The notes below the pieces were generated by a model that saw nothing but the letters and a program-made list of their open reading frames with translations, had not been told where the DNA came from and made no database searches. Of a stretch of DNA of 64,000 bases, positions 35,492 to 55,896 are shown one piece after another; the first letter of the stretch is position 1, and each line of letters starts with the position of its first letter. The position numbers and the translations under genes were made by a program. This DNA comes from Lineus longissimus (lineage: Eukaryota > Nemertea > Pilidiophora > Heteronemertea > Lineidae): the NCBI RefSeq assembly GCF_910592395.1, contig NC_088326.1, positions 12,467,001-12,531,000 on the forward strand, given 5' to 3'.

Positions 35492-36171
35492 TATGTTCGC
35501 AGTATGGTGTCAAAGTCGGAGAGAAGAAGAGCCACTCTTCTCTTGTAGGGGGTCCATTTGGAAGTGTTTGCATTTGTTAGCCTATAAACACAAGATTTTA
35601 ATCCTTCAGTCTTGGGTTTGGCGGAGAGAACTAATCTTACATAAGTCCCAGAACAATATCATATGTCTTTATGGCAATATTTATTACTGGGACCCAGTAC
35701 AGTGCCGTTCTATCCAATATTCCTGGGGCTGTTGGAGAGGCTTCTTGTCTAAACAGTACCATTCTGCCCCCTCTAAGGCATTCGTTGGTAACTAATGAAT
35801 TGACTGTGTAATGAAAGCAGGTTAAACTCAAGGTGTTAATTCTTCAGTCTTGGGTTTGGCGGAGAAAACTAATCATACAGAAGTTGAAATTATACTGGTG
35901 AGGAGATAGCCAGTTGGTTTGCACGTGTCGCCATGTACATGATGTGTACATGATATAGGCCTGGCCCTATAGGCCATGTGTAGGCCTACATGTACAGTAT
36001 TGAACATGTATTGTCGGTTTGCATCTGGGTGAGGTCCTAAATGGATAATGCATCAAAGTATTGGTAGCTTTTTTAACCAAATTGTACACTGTAGTGTAAG
36101 TGTACACTACAGTATACTAAACCAGTTTAATCATACTTTGACTTCTTCCTTTGCAGGACTCGTGACCAACT

Positions 36172-36300
36172 GAGTATGATCATCATTTGTGCAAGTATCA
36201 GGTGGTGGAAAATGGGTATGAAACTGACTTCAGGATTGTGGTTGATAGCGAGGAAGAAGCTCTATCTTGGATCAAACACAGTATCAGCAAGGTTTAGAAG
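36172..36300 (+). pseudogene. coding-like fragment after a splice-acceptor-like site
   Basis: After ctttgcag at 36149-36156, the frame EYDHHLCKYQVVENG then DFRIVVDSEEEALSWIK looks protein-like. It ends in TAG, and AATAAA lies at 36683-36688. A TGA at 36163-36165 lies between the acceptor and this frame, so it cannot be entered cleanly. The SEEEALSWIK phrase recalls domains near some DNA transposon genes. That is only a suggestion. Confidence 0.25.
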
Positions 36301-36742
36301 CAACTAAGCCAAGGAACTTTGATTGCGTTTTATGATTTTGAACACCAGTATTATCATCAATGAGAATCGGATGCTACATGTAGTGATACATGTTGTTAAT
36401 TTGTTAGCAGGTTTTACTAAACCTAATGCATACTGTAGTTTGGGTACAGGATTAAACTACCGGTATGAAGTTATGTTCAGCTGTAATACTAATGGTTTTT
36501 GCATTGAAAGTGACATCTTTATTACACAATGTACATTAATTTTGATAAGATTATGCGTGTTTGCAATGATGCAGGTTTGCATTGAAACCGCTTGGTGTAC
36601 TGTAAGCTTTCTATTATACCTTACCTATCTCTCCTTACCTTGTAATGAGTTTTGCATGAATGTTCTGACATGATTGATGCAAAATAAAGTTATTTCTAAA
36701 GCTGTTTCCATGACTTGAGTCATTCTCATGTACTGTCAAGGA

Positions 36743-37010
36743 TGCTGGTCCCAGGAGCAGAACATGTTGATATGATGCCACCCGTTGCTCTCTGTGAACT
36801 GTTTGATGACTGACACCATTCTGATAGGTGAGAGAGGTGTGACCAATCTTTTGATCTTCTTCGATGAGATGGACGGCAGGCACAACCAGCACCTTGCCAA
36901 GTTCTATGCTGACAGTGAAACCCAGGAGGACACCCTCTCTCCCAGACTCCGTAAGGATGGATTATGGGGCAGTATTTATTGTTCCCATACAATTTGACAA
37001 ATTGAATAAA
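36743..37010 (+). pseudogene. coding-like fragments with frame break, unknown
   Basis: The frame MLVPGAEHVDMMPPVALC ends at TGA. A second frame then continues with ERGVTNLLIFFDEMDGRHNQ to a stop at 36997, and AATAAA lies at 37005-37010. Two adjacent protein-like frames separated by a shift look like a decayed gene or a small unspliced intron. Confidence 0.25.
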
Positions 37011-37079
37011 AGTATTCTTAATATTTCATTTTAAAGAAAAAAATAAAGAAAAAGTAAAAAAGATTTAAAAAAATTCCCA

Positions 37080-37150
37080 GGTGGGATTCGAACCTGCGCC
37101 GAATAACACTGCTGTCTTGAAGGCCAGTGTCTTTGGCACTCGCGCCAAAT
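37080..37150 (-). repeat. tRNA-like sequence (SINE head or tRNA pseudogene)
   Basis: The minus strand has an A-box-like TGGCGCGAGTGCC (37135-37147) and a perfect B box within GGTTCGAATCCCA (37082-37094), spaced as in tRNA genes. An anticodon-arm-like CACTG/CAGTG stem lies between them. The T stem is mispaired and no clean acceptor stem forms, so it is not a working tRNA. Runs of T follow, as in Pol III terminators. A tRNA-derived SINE fragment is the likely reading. Confidence 0.55.
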
Positions 37151-37253
37151 TTCTGTGACGTCACGTCGAATTTGATTGGTTCAAAAGTTTCTAATGGTAA
37201 ACCTGTTTGGGGAAAAAAATTCGCAGGCCGGCCTGTGCAGTCTTTCGCCCTTT

Positions 37254-37568
37254 CGTGGCGTTTTTTCTGGACCACCCTGTATAAGAAACCTGGTCGAATT
37301 CCCCGTCTCATCCTTGAATCGTGCTAAGTAGATCTGACACAACAGCTCGACCCTGCCACAGAGAAGACAAGTTGTGCATGCTGTCTTCAGATTGAGTCTT
37401 GTGTGTTTAAGATTCTTGTGTTTAGGCAACTCTGTCTCCCACCTTTCCCACATTATTGTGTGTTGCCCGACTATCATTATGACAATTTGGTTACAACCTG
37501 GCCGGCAGTGGCCTACCTCACTGAGGGTGAGACACCTCAATGTTGATACCTGGCCTAACTGAAAGTAG
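37254..37568. repeat. dispersed repeat left of retrotransposon, single unit
   Basis: gaattccccgtctcatcc, agatctgacacaacagctcg, ttgagtcttgtgtgttt and gagggtgagacacctcaatg match 42743-43000 in the same order and orientation. Here only one copy of the unit that is tandem at 42935-43372 is present. Confidence 0.8.
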
Positions 37569-37864
37569 ACATCCCGATTATTTTTATCGAATTTCCCTCT
37601 TCCTCGGTCCCCCAATTCTCATCAGTGGCAAACTCACTACAACTTGTACAAAATGTGCGAAGAAGTGGACAGCGTCAATATTTTCCACATTTCATGCCGG
37701 GACTATAGTCCTCACTAAGAGGTGGCAGCATAGACAATTGACCTGCAACGCACCTGCTACGTAATTGGGGTTAAACCATGGATATAATGCCGAGAGAATT
37801 TGTACAGTATATAACAGTCATTATCATTCATTCATCGTAGTGTCGATACAGAACCAGCCTTCAG

Positions 37865-39121
37865 ATGGAGCCGCCGAAATCACCTAAATCTCCGAGACAA
37901 AACTTGCCAGAATTTCGAACCAGCGCTACCGCATTCTTGAAACTCGAAACACCCATGTCGACTTTAACTATCATGAAGAAACTGACCGAGAGTTTACCAC
38001 GATCCAGGATATCACGTATTAACCAAGTTAACCCAAAACTCTTCCGGATTAACTTCGCAACTGAACAAGACGTGAACTCAGCATTAAAGAACTTCAGAGA
38101 CATTACCATACCGGGCGCTATCCTCGAGCCGCCAAAACGCTCTGAGAAAAACCACAACAAAAGATCGTCAATAATCGTGAAAACAGTAGACCCTGATATC
38201 AAAGAGGAGGAGTTCATCGCTCACCTAAAAGAGCACTCCGTACAAGCTTCAGCTGCCAGACGGATTTTATCGAACAAAACGGGGAAACCATCATCCCTTA
38301 TCCGTCTCACACTACTCGAACATGACGACGCACAGAAGTTTCTCGAACGGGGTTTCCTTGAACTCGGGGCCTTCACCTTCCCTGTTGAAGCGCCAAGAAA
38401 ACGCCATCTCCCTCTGCGATGCTTCAACTGTCAGGATTACGATCATCACCAGTCAACATGCCAGAAACCCCCGCGATGCCACAAATGTGCCCAAGAACAC
38501 TCGCCCGACTCAACCTGCACCACCGAAATTCTATGCGCCAACTGCTCTGGTCCTCACGCTTCATCCAGCAACGAATGTCCCGTCTGGATCTCAAAACTCA
38601 GGGAGAAAAATGAACTTTTCCGCGCTAAATCCGTCCAGGAACGCACGTACGCACATGCCGCTCGGCCCACGATCCACTCCAACATCCCTCGTCTACCAAA
38701 CGCCCAAGGCTCCAGCTCCGTTTCCTACGATACACTACATCTAGAAATCAAGAAAATCAATGAGAGACTAGACGAACATGACGAAGAGATTAAAGAAAAT
38801 CGTGACACCATCAAGCAGCTCCCGTCAATGGAATACATTGACAACCGCCTAGATAAAGCCATCGCCCACAGCAACACCCAGTTAGCAGACATGAAAAACT
38901 TCTTCCTATCGTTGATATCTACCAAGCAGACCAACAGCAGTGACAAAACAAAGAAACGTCCGGCTTCATCGTCGCCAACCGGTACTCGCCCCAAGAAATC
39001 CTCCAGCAAAGCCCACAGTGCCAAGACCACCTCGCCGTCACTCAATCTGTCTACACCGTCCGCAAAACAACACTCCAGCTCCACCGAAATGATACAGGGG
39101 TCTCTTCGAGAAGCCAAGTAG
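37865..39121 (+). CDS. retrotransposon ORF1, gag-like with three zinc knuckles
   Basis: This 418-residue nucleic-acid-binding protein would coat the element RNA in the retrotransposition particle. After an N-terminal region of two RRM-like/PRE_C2HC-like segments (about 40-180) come three knuckles from residue 186: CFNCQDYDHHQSTC, CHKCAQEHSPDSTC and CANCSGPHASSSNEC. The first is a standard C-x2-C-x4-H-x4-C and the others have altered spacing, as in many Jockey and I-type gags. A charged helical stretch (about 295-335) could form a coiled coil. The C-terminus is basic and Ser/Pro-rich. The frame is uninterrupted. It is AC-rich, as is ORF2 and unlike the flanks. Confidence 0.88.
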   Translation: MEPPKSPKSPRQNLPEFRTSATAFLKLETPMSTLTIMKKLTESLPRSRISRINQVNPKLFRINFATEQDVNSALKNFRDITIPGAILEPPKRSEKNHNKRSSIIVKTVDPDIKEEEFIAHLKEHSVQASAARRILSNKTGKPSSLIRLTLLEHDDAQKFLERGFLELGAFTFPVEAPRKRHLPLRCFNCQDYDHHQSTCQKPPRCHKCAQEHSPDSTCTTEILCANCSGPHASSSNECPVWISKLREKNELFRAKSVQERTYAHAARPTIHSNIPRLPNAQGSSSVSYDTLHLEIKKINERLDEHDEEIKENRDTIKQLPSMEYIDNRLDKAIAHSNTQLADMKNFFLSLISTKQTNSSDKTKKRPASSSPTGTRPKKSSSKAHSAKTTSPSLNLSTPSAKQHSSSTEMIQGSLREAK

Positions 39122-39212
39122 GAAATCCTTCTGAATCAAGTCAAGTTAAAACGTATCACCTCGCAGCAACGCTCGCCCACTAAGGACCGTATATCTATCA
39201 CTCTAAGCATTT

Positions 39213-41969
39213 ATGAAGAACACTCGCAAAGGAATAAAAGTGCTTCACGCAAACTGTCAGTCGTTTACATCTGCCAAACCGGATATTGAACTGTTAATTC
39301 ACGAGCACAAACCGGATATCGTTAACCTACAAGAAACTCTCAGAGACAATAAATACCCCATAAAATTCAATGGATATAAAGCATACCACGTTCACCGCAC
39401 GCCAGGCCAAACACGAGGCACATCGCTACTGGTAAAATCTGAACTTACGTCCGAAGAAATAACAGCTAAACCAGCTAATTATCCTAAAGAATGCATATCG
39501 GTTAATATTCACGTCAACAGGAACAATCCGCTTCGGATTATCTCGCTCTACGCACCACAGGACTCACTCCCGCACGACTTTCTTCACACGGAGCTAACAA
39601 ACTTTCCGAACTGTGTGCTACTTGGTGACTTAAATGCTCGCCATCCAAACTTCGGTGATGTGACAACAAATCAAAATGGGACAAAACTCAACAAACTCTA
39701 TGTCAACAATATCGTGTACAGTGCAAACCCTGGGATCCCAACGCGCTACTCGCAGAAAACGAACAATCCCGATCAGCCCTCAGTTATAGACTTTGTTATG
39801 GGAACGCACCTAACTTTCCCACGCATAAAAGACTTCGAAGTTCTAAATCCCATCACGAGCGACCATAGACCAATCATAGCCACAATCGCTATGTCAGAAT
39901 TTAAACCAAACAAGAACTGCACACCCAGGCCTCGCTTCGACAAGGCAGACTGGATATCATACCGGGACAAAATCTCGCAGAAAATAAACGATTTACCGAA
40001 AGTTACGAAGGACCGCAAATCAATTGACTCAGCCATACAATCAATCACCGAAATAATCCAAGCTGCAGGAAATAGAAACATACCACGTACCAAGCCTAAC
40101 GACAGATGCCCCCTGCCGCCATGCATTGTAAAGCTAATAAAAGATAAACGCCGCAAAATGAGATCTTTCTACCGTGCCCCAACCCGCCAAAAAAAGACTC
40201 TTATCAATAAACTGAACAATGATATTCGAAAAGATATAGCCACATATCGCCAGGACACGGCCGCCAATCTGTGGAACAACATTTCAAACAAGACGCCTGA
40301 AACATTCTGGCCCACTGTACGTAAATTCATGAAGACCGACCAATCGTCCGCCTCTCGCCCACTCTCACACAATGGCAAAACGTATACGTCCCCAGAAGAA
40401 CAGACCTCCTGTTTCTATGAACTATACAAAGACATTCACAGTATCCCCAACGCTCGGCCCGGATCAGAAACTATAAACCAGAACGTCCAGGATTTCGTAC
40501 ACCTGCTCGACAACCAACGAAACAGTCGGATAACAGAATTCCAGACATCGGTCACGCCAGAGGATATACTAAAAACGATTAAGCGCACACGAAACACGGC
40601 ACCTGGTGCAGACGGACTCTACTATTCGCACATAAAGAACCTGCCTCTCTCCGCTCTAAGATACATTGCCAACATCTACGAACTATGTCTTGACATCCAA
40701 TACTTCCCGCACGCGTTCAAACAAGGCACAACTATACTACTTCCGAAACCCAACAAGGACCACAGGAACCCCAAAAACCACAGACCGATAACTCTACTAC
40801 CAGTACTCGGCAAAACGTTCGAACGAATTGTAAACAACCGCCTCAGAGACCATCTAGAAATGTCTGGAACTCTAAACGAACATCAGTCCGGATATCGAAA
40901 AGGCCGCAGCACCGCAGATGCCATCAGCCGATTCCTACAACAAACAACGCACTGCTACAACCAAGGCCGGGTCGTCATGGCTGCTTTCTACGACGTCGAG
41001 AAAGCATTCGACAAGGTGTGGCACGACGGCCTTCTATTCAAATTAAGGAATAACGCTAACCTCTCTCTGGGAACAATACGACTGATACAAAGCTTTCTTA
41101 CGGATCGCACAACTCGGTACAAAATCGGCTCATCCCTGAGCGATCCCCTTCACCTCCCTGCTGGGACACCCCAGGGAAGTGTCCTTTCACCCACGCTTTT
41201 CCTGCTCTGGGTGAACGACATTCCATCGCCTCCTGCTCCACCGGACAAAAACGGCCAAGAACAATATGCTGACGACCTCTCGGCCTGGTCGGCACACCGA
41301 TGTCAGCACGCTGCCCAAACGCTTATCCAAAAACAGAACGATGACATTGCTACATGGAGCGACAAGTGGCGAACAACATATAATGCCGACAAAACCCAGT
41401 TCGTCGCAATGTCGAAGAAAAAACTCTACTACCCCGCATTCATACATGTTAAGGGTCAACGAATTAACGCGTCATCATCCGCAAACAACCTTGGTGTCAT
41501 CATTGACAATAAACTAACTATGTCCAAACATTTCAAAAAAGTTTTTGATCGCGTCAGCAAGCGTGTGTCGTTACTAAAAGCAGTCGCCGGTACTTTCGAT
41601 CACCCCCGTGCTCCGCCTAGTGTCACCATTAGCATCTACAAAACAATGATTCGTCCAATCATGGAGTATGCTCCCCTGGCGCTGATGCTCCTAAACGATA
41701 AACAATTTGAGAAGTTGGACTCACTACGAACTCGCGCCTACAAGATTGCATACGGCATTCCAAAATCGATGAACGGTAATCATATAAAGGACTCCATGCA
41801 ATGTGAATCACCAAAATCGCGCATAGAAACTCTAGCCAAAAAATACATTGACAGCGATAAGCGCGCCCCGAGTATTAGAACTCTCATTGACTCAACGAAG
41901 AACAAAATGCCGCTCAGGATGTTACATCCTATGTACTCCACCCCCATCGGTAGGACCTTACGTCTATGA
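39213..41969 (+). CDS. retrotransposon ORF2, APE endonuclease and reverse transcriptase
   Basis: The 918-residue polyprotein nicks target DNA and copies the element RNA in target-primed reverse transcription. The N-terminal endonuclease (1-230) shows HANCQS, LQET, LLGDLNARHP, SVIDFVMG and ending SDHRPI, including the catalytic Glu, Asp and His positions. The reverse transcriptase (about 445-760) shows PGADGL, LLPKPNKD, NHRPITLLP, the block AAFYDVEKAFDKVWHDGL, PQGSVLSPTLF and the catalytic YADD at 685-688. The C-terminal region (IRPIMEYAPL, LDSLRTRAYKI) is typical of Jockey/CR1-like ORF2. No RNase H is seen. The ATG at 39213 immediately precedes the endonuclease. No stop or frameshift interrupts it. 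Confidence 0.93.
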   Translation: MKNTRKGIKVLHANCQSFTSAKPDIELLIHEHKPDIVNLQETLRDNKYPIKFNGYKAYHVHRTPGQTRGTSLLVKSELTSEEITAKPANYPKECISVNIHVNRNNPLRIISLYAPQDSLPHDFLHTELTNFPNCVLLGDLNARHPNFGDVTTNQNGTKLNKLYVNNIVYSANPGIPTRYSQKTNNPDQPSVIDFVMGTHLTFPRIKDFEVLNPITSDHRPIIATIAMSEFKPNKNCTPRPRFDKADWISYRDKISQKINDLPKVTKDRKSIDSAIQSITEIIQAAGNRNIPRTKPNDRCPLPPCIVKLIKDKRRKMRSFYRAPTRQKKTLINKLNNDIRKDIATYRQDTAANLWNNISNKTPETFWPTVRKFMKTDQSSASRPLSHNGKTYTSPEEQTSCFYELYKDIHSIPNARPGSETINQNVQDFVHLLDNQRNSRITEFQTSVTPEDILKTIKRTRNTAPGADGLYYSHIKNLPLSALRYIANIYELCLDIQYFPHAFKQGTTILLPKPNKDHRNPKNHRPITLLPVLGKTFERIVNNRLRDHLEMSGTLNEHQSGYRKGRSTADAISRFLQQTTHCYNQGRVVMAAFYDVEKAFDKVWHDGLLFKLRNNANLSLGTIRLIQSFLTDRTTRYKIGSSLSDPLHLPAGTPQGSVLSPTLFLLWVNDIPSPPAPPDKNGQEQYADDLSAWSAHRCQHAAQTLIQKQNDDIATWSDKWRTTYNADKTQFVAMSKKKLYYPAFIHVKGQRINASSSANNLGVIIDNKLTMSKHFKKVFDRVSKRVSLLKAVAGTFDHPRAPPSVTISIYKTMIRPIMEYAPLALMLLNDKQFEKLDSLRTRAYKIAYGIPKSMNGNHIKDSMQCESPKSRIETLAKKYIDSDKRAPSIRTLIDSTKNKMPLRMLHPMYSTPIGRTLRL

Positions 41970-42934
41970 ACACTGAACTCTAAGCCAGGGCTACGACCCA
42001 GGCTCCCACTAGTAGACTTTGATATTTCGAGCATCGTACCGTCACAACCTCAGCACCGCCGAGTACCATGCAACTATTCATGATATTGTAACTGTCTGAT
42101 TTGTACATTAGTGTATATAAGTTGATTACTCTCTTTTATGCTGTATTTAATGATATATTTGTGCTAATGATCAAGTATTCAAGGACAGTAGTCCTGTTAA
42201 TCTGCCAACATAGTCATGTACGCATATTGATCAAACACCTCGTGTAACAGTTGTATCGTGTCGACGCCTGAAGACAATGTAAATTGAAAAGGGTCTAGCA
42301 ATAAATACTTTAACAACAACTGGTAGTATATTGATAAGATAAACTACAGATTAAACCAGGTTCATACTTACTTTGACTTGATGAATGACGGAGCTGGTTC
42401 AGGGGTTCCAGCTGTAAATCATCCCCGCCCTAAAAACGGGCGATATTTTTTATTTTTCGTAATTGCCTAGTTCTATTTTCTTAGCTCAGATGGCAGCACC
42501 AGAGAAGATGAGTGTCGTACGGATTTTATGAGCTTGGAGGACGTACCGGCGTGTCCTTCAGAAATGACTTCTGTCAATGAGACACTAATACTGAATTGGG
42601 TCATAACTTAAGTACGTTTGCATCTCGTCAAGCGGGGGGGGGGGGGGGGGGAGGGCGGCAACGCTGCTGGGGTATTGATCATGAAAATCGGAGAGATCTG
42701 ATATATTGAACCAGTCAACACTAAATATAAGAACATGGTCGATCGAATTCTCCGTCTCATCCTAGAATCGTGCATATGTAGATCTGGCACAACAGCTCGA
42801 ACCTTCAGATTGAGTCTTGTGTGTTTGAAAGATTCTTGTGTTTATTGGCAACTCTGTCTCCCACCTTCCCGACATTACTGTGTTATAGTCTGACTATCAT
42901 TGTGACAATTAGGTTACAACTGGCCTACCTGAGG

Positions 42935-43372
42935 GTGAGACACCTCGACGTGACCATCCAGAGAAGTTCACGGCCTTGCTGCCACAGAGACAATGTTGAC
43001 ACCTGGCCTATCTGAGGTTGACACACCTCGACGTGACCACAGAGAAGACAGTTCGATCACCATCTTGCTGCCACAGAGACAATGTTGACACCTGGCCTAT
43101 CTGAGGGTGAGACACCTCAACGTGACCACAGAGAAGACAGTTCACAGCCTTGCTGCCACAGAGACAATGTTGATACCTGGCCTATCTGAGGGTGAGACAC
43201 CTCAACGTGACCACAGAGAAGACAGTTCATAGTCTTGCTGCCACAGAGACAATGTTGATACCTGGCCTATCTGAGGGTGAGACACCTCAACGTGACCACA
43301 GAGAAGACAGTTCACAGCCTTGCTGCCACAGAGATAATGTGGACTCCTGGCCTGACTGAAAGTAGACATCAC
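42935..43372. repeat. 85-bp minisatellite, about 5 copies
   Basis: The motif caatgttgacacctggcct and its variants recur at 42991, 43080, 43165, 43250 and 43335, a spacing of 89 then 85 bp. The units share gagggtgagacacctcaacg and ccacagagaagacagttca. A single copy lies left of the retrotransposon at 37254-37568. Confidence 0.92.
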
Positions 43373-43399
43373 GGCCAGGCCATACAAAAGACAGTCCAC

Positions 43400-46300
43400 A
43401 ACATAGCTGTCACAGATACATTGTTACAACATGCCCCAGCTGAGTAAGGGAAGCACCACATCGCATCAGGATACCTCCTTTTCCATACACGATCCGGTTT
43501 TGTTGCTCTTTCAGTGCAAAAATGGCACCATCGATATACACTTGCCGTCAACTGAAGCATCTTTTGTGGCTCATTGCATACCAGAAGGACCTTTAGTGTA
43601 TGTGTGTTCAGGGAGGGGGGAAACAATAAGTTTTCTGGGGACCACCACTTGTGATCTTTTACTCAGAATCGGTGTTAAAACTATGTTTTGTGGAGACCTC
43701 CGGGGAGGGGAGGCGGTCGGTCTCTCCAGGGCCGTTTTACAGCCTCCCTGCCCAGGAGGGGATCAGTTTGGTGACTCTATACAGTAGGTGGTCCAGTTGG
43801 CTGACTGCAGGGCTTGGTATACCTTGATCAGTCCTACAGGCATGAACACAGTCACGATGTCCAGAGTCGACACCTCTCTGGAACTTTGTGTTACTTAAAT
43901 CTGGCCTCTGCTTACCGCCTCCCGCCTGAGAAAAGACAACACAGACATCTTGTTTATGCATTTCACGTTGCACGTCTTCTTCGTTTAACAGCATTTATTC
44001 ATCAATTTACAATTTATTTACAAGATATTTTAGCAAACAGATAATAACTAACAGAACTTCTGCAAGAGAACAACATGATTGGAGGTTTATACCAGCAGCT
44101 TTTTGCTGTCCCCAGTAATTAAATTGGTACAGCGGTTTGAAAGGAAGCAATTTCTGAGGACATGGTAGACTGATGTGTTCTTGTCATGATGTACATGTGT
44201 TGATAAAACATTGAAATAACCCAATTTCTGACATAAACAGACAGGATTCAGCGCATTATTAATGGAAGATACAAGCTGACATGAAATATGTGGTCTGTCG
44301 CAGCAAACCCAGACAAGTTGCTCTGAGCTTTGGCAGATTGAGACAAACTGATTGTTCATTTCACTGTTGTCTGCCTTTTGTGAAATATGAGCACATCTAT
44401 TTCCTCCATTATCTTAATTTAGTCAATTAGGCACATCTTCTGTGCGACGTGTGCCTGATTTTGCTGCGACAGGTCACCTATTTAGCAAATTTCTCAAGAA
44501 AATCCGATACGGTTGGCATCTGACTGCTGCTGATGAGGAATAAGGTATAGTGGAACCTCCCTTAGTGGACACCTCTCTATTAAGGACCACCTCTCTATTA
44601 AGGACACTAGTTTTGGTGCCAAATTGGTCGTTTCAATTCAATTTGACCTCTGTACTCAGGACACCTCTGTAATCAGGACAGCACTTGTCAGTCCTGAGGG
44701 TGTCCTTAATAGAGGTATTATTCTCCTGGCAGGGAAATCCATGCCAAGGTTGTCCCCTTAAATTCCTATCATACATGAACGCATCAATTACAGAAGAGGA
44801 CTTCAAGCGATCCTTTTTCTCATCAAGTGTGTCACACTACATGCACAATGTATTTACATCGCTCCTAACGCCAAGAATAAATATAAATAGTTGTAAAAAT
44901 TCTTGCTACTACAGTATATTTATACATTCAGTAGATGTGTTAAGCATTAAGCTTTGTCTAAAAATGCAAAGTTCTGCACATAAATACAGCATGTTTTTTC
45001 ATAACAAATAACTTCGAATATCGACCAATTTTACTCAGCTGAGTCACTGATGGCTGAAACAGGTCATGTTGACCCCAGATTCAATTTCCCAATTTCCCCA
45101 AACTAACCACGTTGACCTGTCTTTCCCGGGGTAGGCTAGCTTGGTAAGTTGGGACACTCAGTCGGGTTAACACCCTCTGACTTGCACTTCTTACTATGTA
45201 ATTGTGATCCAATGCCCCTTAAATATCAACATTCATAAAACAAGCAAACTCTGTCAAACAAAAGTTCAAATTCTAAAATTTACAAGACAACCAGGGGCGT
45301 TCTTGAGTAATACTTTAAAAAAACATTTTTTTGATAAAAGTTTTAAGAGCTTACAATTGATATGGTAAATTTTCCATTTTAAGAAAATGAAAAAATTAGA
45401 ATTACAGTAAACAGGCAAACTTGTTGTGCTTTGTTAATGTTATTCTTGCGATTCATAAATTTTTTTTTTTTTTAAAAGTCAATAAAATGTTTTCATTTGG
45501 GTGGATCTGGAACTGATAATAAGCCCCACAAATATTATGTTCACCTGGTATACTGGGGTGAAATCTATTCTACATCTCTGCAACTACCTAACTCATGCGT
45601 GCAGTTAACGGAGTACATTGGTAATCTGATTCAATGAAACACAATTGGAGGACACAGAACAGAGAAACAGGACATTCGTAAGTTTGAACGCAAAGTTGAA
45701 TCATACTCTTTACGATCAGACAGCATTTATGGCAGTCTAATGCGACCCAAATGCTGGATCGATATAGTGAGTCTTTGTGCCTGATATTTCAGTAAACTCG
45801 GCCAGTTTCCCTTCCGGAAGAAAGAGTAATAACATCATGGCTATCGGATGATAATATACAGTCCATGATCAACAAGAAGATTGGGAAGAAGGCAGCCAGC
45901 CAGGTAAGGTCAACCTGAATAACAGTGCAAAGACTGCTGGTCGTCACGTCTTGGCCGAGTGCGTTTTTCTCCCGATGATTACAAGAATAATAACAGTTAG
46001 TAATACACATACAATAAAACATTATTGGTCAAACCGACCAAATTGGACGAAAACACAATTGATAAACAAGTATCACCCCTAACTGGGAGGAAACCTAGTG
46101 ACCCGGGAATTCACCAACCGACTTTGAATGAACATGCCAGTCGCAATCTGGTGCGAATCTCCGATCATGAGGATACAATAATTTTAAGCACAAATGTACA
46201 TGTAAAATGTGATGCAGCAGTCAATGAAAACCACGTAACTCCCCTCCCCAACCCACCCACTCAGGTTTCGATGCCAAAACAATGTCGAATTGGGTCGGAG

Positions 46301-47021
46301 TTCAGGGCGAAATTTTTTCTTACCGTCAATGAATTAGTGTTGAATACATGTCAACCCATTCATCACTTTTTGATAGAAAATTATTAACTAATCATTGAAA
46401 TTTGAGGAAAATATAATGAACACCTGACAATAATGTTTAAGTTTTGGATGAATTAGAGTCGAATCTTGACTCTTGAAAATAATGCAAAGTGTTGACAGGG
46501 TCAGTCGTACAGGTTGACATTGACCACTACACAAGGGCCATCCGGAGGAAATCAGGGGTGAATGCTCGCTTCTCTGACCCTGCACACAAACCCCCCAAGA
46601 CATTTCCTCAGGATTCACATGAGCATGTTTCCCCCTAGTTCTGAAGCGGCCGCACGTACTTGCCCAAACATCAGCATCACAACCTCACAGCCAGGGACCT
46701 GCATTGACTAGAGTCAAATAGAAAATGCATAGATATGAGCTGGAAATTCTTTTCAAGTGACACCATTACTATGCTGGCTGACCGTCCCGCTGCAATTACA
46801 GCATATTTTTCGTTCCTAACTGGACCAATGTGCCAAGCCAGCCAAGCCCAGATCAGTATGATGCATTCACCCAGACATGTCAGATGGAGGTTGGACTCAA
46901 ACGACGGGCAACACTCATTGAGCACCGAGCGGCGTTCCCTTACCGCAAATTGATTGGTCAAGGCAGTTGTTCAAAAACGCGCAAACACGTGTAAAAAAAA
47001 ACACTGTAAAATTCACGTGTG
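43400..47021. other. noncoding stretch left of NKAIN (3' flank)
   Basis: It is downstream of the NKAIN stop codon, so its right end may be 3' UTR. I saw the inverted repeat at 44548-44718 and low-complexity AT-rich sequence near 45300-45500. Frames of up to 120 codons, such as plus 46025-46387, show no domain or start context. Confidence 0.45.
44548..44718. repeat. MITE-like inverted repeat, ctattaaggacacc family
   Basis: agtggaacctccc with two cctctctattaaggac units on the left is mirrored by gtgtccttaatagaggt on the right. It is related to 19595-19760. Confidence 0.65.

Positions 47022-55896
<8,875 letters not shown>

Larger units (their letters stand above)
37800..42320 (+). mobile_element. 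autonomous non-LTR retrotransposon, both ORFs open
   Basis: The element has two ORFs in different frames separated by 91 bp: a gag-like ORF1 (37865-39121) and an endonuclease plus reverse transcriptase ORF2 (39213-41969). About 350 bp of 3' UTR contains AATAAA at 42300-42305 and ends near aacaacaac. There are no LTRs. Zinc knuckles plus an APE-type endonuclease and no visible RNase H domain fit the Jockey/CR1/L2-like groups. The exact clade was not determined. The ends are approximate and no target-site duplication was identified. Intact frames suggest recent insertion. Confidence 0.88.

Noticed and set aside
38725-39117. Antisense frames within retrotransposon ORF1 and ORF2
   Set aside because: They are shadows of the AC-rich coding strand and have no domains.
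42636-42652. Long G-run, with others at 481-497, 56338-56350, 56797-56818 and 63665-63680
   Set aside because: They are simple homopolymers. They could form G-quadruplexes, but nothing in position or conservation supports a function.
46025-46387. 120-codon plus-strand frame left of NKAIN
   Set aside because: No homology signal or splice sites. It lies in the NKAIN 3' flank.
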